Below are positions 60,961 to 64,000 of a DNA stretch of 64,000 bases, one piece after another. Source of the stretch: Apricaphanius iberus (lineage: Eukaryota; Chordata; Actinopteri; Cyprinodontiformes; Aphaniidae); NCBI GenBank assembly GCA_028564705.1, contig JAPXFQ010002431.1, positions 620,001 to 684,000 of the forward strand, read 5' to 3'. How positions within the stretch are numbered: the stretch's first letter is position 1; every line of letters starts with the position of its first letter. The translations under genes and the position numbers were made by a program. A model generated the notes under the pieces. It did not search any database. It worked only from the letters and a program-made list of their open reading frames with translations, and had not been told where the DNA came from.

Positions 60961-61439
60961 CAAGTTGAATGGAAAAATCTCTGATACTAGAGAGATTTTT
61001 AGGGCCTCGTTTGAATGCAAAAGTGTCCTCATTTGCATGTTGGGTTGATATTGTACAACTTTCGGTCGTCCATCATTTTGTTTTCACGCCATAAAACAAT
61101 CCTCTCTTCATTTCTCTAGCCGTGGTCTATAGAAGATTTTAGCAACATATTTAGCCGTTATTGTTCTTTTTTTGGTCTCTGCTGGGCTGAGGAAGGGACT
61201 TGTGAGGTTCTGGGGTGAGCTTGTCCTTCCCGGTCTGAGCCCCTGACAGGCTTTGACTGCCACCTAGTGAGGATTTTGGACAAATACATTTGTGTAACTG
61301 ACCTGAAGAAGTTTGATGTTTGTTGCTTTCGGAGCAGGTTAGTCTGGTCGCTTTATACCGGCAATGAAACAGTGAGTGTGTGTGTGTGTATACTGAATTG
61401 TGACACTGACTGTATTCTGTCCTGTTCTTCCTCCCTCAG
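60961..61439. other. Unique 3' end of giant intron
   Basis: Non-repetitive sequence leading to the rnf43 acceptor. A short (TG)n tract lies at 61376-61389. Confidence 0.45.
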
Positions 61440-61514
61440 GCTCGCATAGCATTAGAAAAAGGAGCTCAGGCTGTAATCTTCGATGTCAGCGATGATGCCA
61501 ACGCGGCTGGTGAG
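61440..61514 (+). CDS. rnf43: rnf43 coding exon, PA-domain beta segment
   Basis: This 75-bp phase 0 exon encodes ARIALEKGAQAVIFDVSDD followed by ANAAGE. It corresponds to human ARMAGERGASAVLFDITED. It forms part of the protease-associated (PA) fold of the ectodomain. The acceptor is ctccctcag and the donor is gtaaat, followed by a 120-bp intron. It joins in frame to the exon 46 kb upstream and to the exon at 61635. Confidence 0.93.
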
Positions 61515-61634
61515 GTAAATGTGCTGAAAAATTTGTACACACTCAGAATAACGGTAAGACAAAAAAAACATGCTGCTTTTTTTTTGCCAACTTCTTTATT
61601 GAACTGACCTGTGTACAAATTCCCACACACACAG

Positions 61635-61766
61635 CTGAAGGAAACAGACTCGCTCCCCCGTCCAGTGGTGCTGATAAAGGGAACGGACGCCGAGGACCTG
61701 ATGAACCTGGTCAACAAGAACGAGGAGGCCACAGTTGTTATTGAGACCAAGGTGGAGCCCAAATGG
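61635..61766 (+). CDS. rnf43: rnf43 coding exon, end of PA domain
   Basis: This 132-bp phase 0 exon encodes 44 residues: LKETDSLPRPVVLIKGTDAE, then DLMNLVNKNEEATVVIETKV, then EPKW. RPVVLIKGTDAEDLM aligns with human WPVVLIWGNDAEKLM and NKNEEATVVIE with human YKNQKAHVRIE. It closes the PA domain just before the membrane. The donor is gtaagc. A run of 14 G begins 13 nt after the exon, inside a 170-bp intron. Confidence 0.94.
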
Positions 61767-61778
61767 GTAAGCATTGAC

Positions 61779-61792
61779 GGGGGGGGGGGGGG
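61779..61792 (+). repeat. G14 run just inside an rnf43 intron
   Basis: Fourteen G starting 13 nt after the exon ending at 61766. Confidence 0.9.
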
Positions 61793-61936
61793 ACGGTTCG
61801 CAGAGATTCGTCTGGATGTCTTTTGATGTTTAAAATAAATAAAAAAATAAAAAAAACAGAAATTCAAAGCAGTCTCATGATGAAGAAGCAATGTACGTTA
61901 TACGCTGACACGCGTTCCTCCGATTTCTCTTCACAG

Positions 61937-62038
61937 CCGAATTATGATGTGAGCATCCTGCTCACCATCGTCCTGGTTATTCTCACCATCATCCTGATCT
62001 TTGCTTTCCGCTACAAGTGCAAGTCCAACAGAACTTGG
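61937..62038 (+). CDS. rnf43: rnf43 coding exon, transmembrane segment
   Basis: This 102-bp phase 0 exon encodes 34 residues. PNYDV is the juxtamembrane start (human PDYDV), followed by a strongly hydrophobic stretch of about 20 residues, SILLTIVLVILTIILIFAF, and a basic stop-transfer RYKCKSNR. This is the single membrane helix, with the RING side in the cytosol. The PDYDV-type start fits RNF43 rather than ZNRF3 (PTEYFDMG). The acceptor is cttcacag and the donor is gtgagt. The next intron is 119 bp. Confidence 0.94.
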
Positions 62039-62157
62039 GTGAGTGGCAGCTTCAGCTTTTTGGGGCTCTGATTATTATAGCCCAAACATTGTTGCCTGTT
62101 TGTTGGGTTTTTTTCCTCCCCCCCTCCCGTGACTCTCTTCATCCGCTGTGCGTCTAG

Positions 62158-62328
62158 GACTCCGTCCATCAGCAGACCATGAGGGCCATAAGTCGTCTGG
62201 AGACCAGAATCTACCGCTCCCAGAGCTGCTCTGGCTCACAGCGCCACCGTGGGGCCTGGGGCTCAGCCAGCAGCTCCAACTCAAGCCCTGTCTGCGCTAT
62301 CTGCCTGGAGGAGTTCCAGGACGGGCAG
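62158..62328 (+). CDS. rnf43: rnf43 coding exon, linker and start of RING finger
   Basis: This 171-bp phase 0 exon encodes 57 residues. It begins DSVHQQTMRAISRLETRIYR, runs through a Ser-rich linker, and ends SPVCAICLEEFQDGQ. The last part matches human APVCAICLEEFSEGQ and supplies the first two zinc ligands (C-x2-C) of the RING. The other ligands (human CLHEFHRNC, CPLC) should be in the following exon, which is not found between 62329 and 64000. With the four exons before it, the window holds 200 continuous codons of the gene. The Dishevelled/CK1-related cytoplasmic tail known in the family lies outside. Confidence 0.95.
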
Positions 62329-64000
62329 GTAGGGAGAGCGACTATATCTTGCGAAATATTTTTTTTCTGAATTCGTTGTTGCATTAGGACCAAACATTTC
62401 AAGATATGTATTTGAATTTAATGTAACAGAAGTATTAGATTGGCAAGTTGAGAAAGGAAACAATTAGTTTTCTCTCTTCATGAATAATAATCTGAAAATG
62501 GAAAGTGTGAAGCACAACTGCAGACCTAGATGTGGCCTTCCATCTAAAATAACAGGCAAAAACCCAAAAATAAATCTGGAGGAGCTGCAGAGAGTCACTG
62601 CTCAGGTGGGAGAATCCGTAGAGATACGAGCTTCCAATCACGTTCTTCGTCTGTCAGACCCTTATGTAATGGTGCGTTCCATTTGTAGTCAGAATCAGAG
62701 AAATTCTAATAAAAAGAGAACTCCGGGTTCTCAACTGGTTGCAGTTCCACTCTGGTTCCATGTGAAGTTCTCATGATGAGTTCAAAATAAATGGAGGCCT
62801 ATGGCGCAATACCTCTCAAAATCGACTCTTCTCAGGATATAATGTTTTGTCTAGTAATTTGAAAAAAAAATTCGAGAAGGAGATGCAAAGAAATTAGACA
62901 TTGCTGTGATTTTTTTAGAGTCAGTTATTTGCTTTAAAAACTACTTTATACTGTCAATGATGTCATACACCTCGTACGACCAGAGATACTGCTTTACGGC
63001 AATCCTTATTTTTCCCTTTAAATTTCACAGTACATAAGTAACCATAGGCAAAAAACAGTGCTAGCAACCCAAAACAAAGTTGTTGGGTTAAAAAAAAAAA
63101 ACTTACGCGATTAAGTCCGCCTTAACATCCTGGTACCGCAGTGGATGCTACGATGCCATTAAGAAGTAGATCTGGTCGTAATCAGTCCTTCACTGACCAA
63201 TCAGAGGCCATTAGCAAAAATTCTAGCGATTTATGGGCAACAACAACTCAACCTGTAAGGGAAAAAAAGGAAATACGACTCGTTTATTAAACTTTCCTCT
63301 TATAACCCATGTTGAGCTTCCGAAACCTACAATCAAATCTTAGATTTCTCAACGGTAATGGGGTGAAAGAGACCCCCGAAGTTGGACTTCCCATCCAGAA
63401 ATTGAGAGATTTTTTTTCATTCACTCACATCCAGTTTCAATATGACCGCTCCACGCATTAACAACAGTGAGCAATGGTTGAAATGTGTTTATTTATGCAA
63501 CTAAAAGCAATGCTTCATTTAGAGCCCGTAACTCTAAGCTGAACAAGATATAAGTAGTGTTTGCATAGGAAACCTTTGGAAGAGGCCCTACCAACTATGG
63601 CTATCTGGGCTTCGCCATATTAAAATCCCGACTTATCGCACAACAGGAAGAAAGTCCTTGTCACATTTGGACACAGCAAACATTTGAAAGAATTTGCTCT
63701 TCTCAGAAAAAAACAAAAATAAACTTTTTTGCCCAGCATGCAAAATATTATCTGTAGTTGATATCTAACATTGTTCAACGCCCTTAAGACAACAACCGCA
63801 AAATATAACACGGAGATGAATGTGTTACTCTGCAATATAAAATATTTTTCTCTTGAAAGTTTAGTTTTGTGGTCATTTTTATTAGTGTTTGATAAAAAAA
63901 ATTTAAATCGAAGAAAATAAAAGCTGTCTTCCAATTCATCGCATTTTTTTTGTATCGGTATTGGTACTCGGTATCTGCAAGCACTCAAATCCAAGTATCT
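62329..64000 (+). other. Next rnf43 intron, not completed in window
   Basis: It begins with donor gtaggg. Apart from a Tc1 transposase fragment near 62490-62660, I recognise nothing here. The antisense open frames at 63620-63994 are AT-rich and look like chance. The final bases (tatcggtattggtactcggtatc) resemble the edge of a hAT-type repeat cut by the window. Confidence 0.6.
62490..62660 (+). mobile_element. Tc1 transposase N-terminal fragment
   Basis: atctgaaaatggaaagtgtg, cacaactgcagacctag, ctggaggagctgcagagagt and gctcaggtgggagaatccgt follow the Tc1 DNA-binding region. The translated piece KNPKINLEELQRVTAQVGES resembles the second helix-turn-helix. It is the same family as 2590-2735. Confidence 0.65.

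Larger units (their letters stand above)
15165..61439 (+). other. rnf43: Giant rnf43 intron of about 46.3 kb
   Basis: The donor is gtaccc after codon AAG and the acceptor is tcctccctcag before codon GCT. Protein continuity across it (LLLDK then ARIALEKG) matches human RNF43 (SLASK then ARMAGERG), so no exon is missing inside. I found no intact gene within it. Its content is mostly nested DNA transposons, listed separately, with stretches of unique sequence between them. The next three introns are only about 120-170 bp, so the expansion is specific to this one. Confidence 0.85.

Noticed and set aside
61466..61891. 141-codon minus-strand frame
   Set aside because: It covers two rnf43 exons and an intron in antisense; a shadow.
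62158..62328. znrf3 rather than rnf43
   Set aside because: The membrane-proximal PNYDV and the PVCAICLEEF start fit RNF43; ZNRF3 has different juxtamembrane text and DCAICLEKY.
1..64000. CRISPR array, prokaryotic operon, endogenous retrovirus, or rRNA
   Set aside because: No regularly spaced repeats, no Shine-Dalgarno-spaced genes, no gag/pol/env-like frames and no rRNA-like conserved text were seen.

Overview
The window is vertebrate nuclear DNA and almost certainly from a ray-finned (teleost) fish. The reasons are long introns, no operon-like gene density, and a repeat set typical of fish: many decayed Tc1 copies, hAT elements, TTAA-target (Kolobok/piggyBac-type) elements, PIF-Harbinger, L2-type LINE tails, a Penelope-like element and a SINE with a GATG tail. 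The species cannot be named from the sequence. A spiny-rayed fish is a guess.

Only one protein-coding gene is supported: rnf43 on the + strand, the transmembrane E3 ubiquitin ligase that removes Frizzled receptors and is opposed by R-spondin. Five consecutive coding exons lie in the window (15045-15164, 61440-61514, 61635-61766, 61937-62038, 62158-62328). All are phase 0 with GT/AG borders, and together they give 200 codons. They cover the second half of the extracellular PA domain, the membrane segment and the first two zinc ligands of the RING. The signal-peptide exon must lie upstream of the window or is unrecognised in the first 15 kb. The rest of the RING and the long cytoplasmic tail lie beyond 64000. 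The first of these exons is separated from the next by an intron of about 46.3 kb, while the following introns are only about 120-170 bp.

Layout. 1-15044 is probably upstream intron or 5' flank: an L2 LINE 3' end, Tc1 pieces, a Penelope-like 3' end with a GIY-YIG endonuclease fragment, a SINE and one copy of an unassigned repeat. 15165-61439 is the giant intron, filled with nested transposons. The most informative stacks are: 17887-19357, a TTAA element holding a 784-bp element with perfect 39-bp inverted ends, an inner 58-bp perfect inverted repeat and a Lys-rich reading frame; 39184-43098, a Tc1 element interrupted by three unrelated insertions, each with its own target duplication; 50458-52579, a hAT element with a PIF-Harbinger element inside that carries a MADF-like remnant; 55664-56157, a SINE with a perfect 12-bp target duplication in a hAT fragment; and 59537-60382, a hAT element with exact 8-bp duplications. 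62329-64000 is the next intron and holds one more Tc1 piece.

The transposons add no working gene that I can see; every transposase frame is broken. No defence system, virus or CRISPR-like array is present. The best candidates for something undescribed are the inverted-end composite at 18219-19002 and the unassigned dispersed repeat pairs. All family names rest on recalled consensus features, not on a database search.
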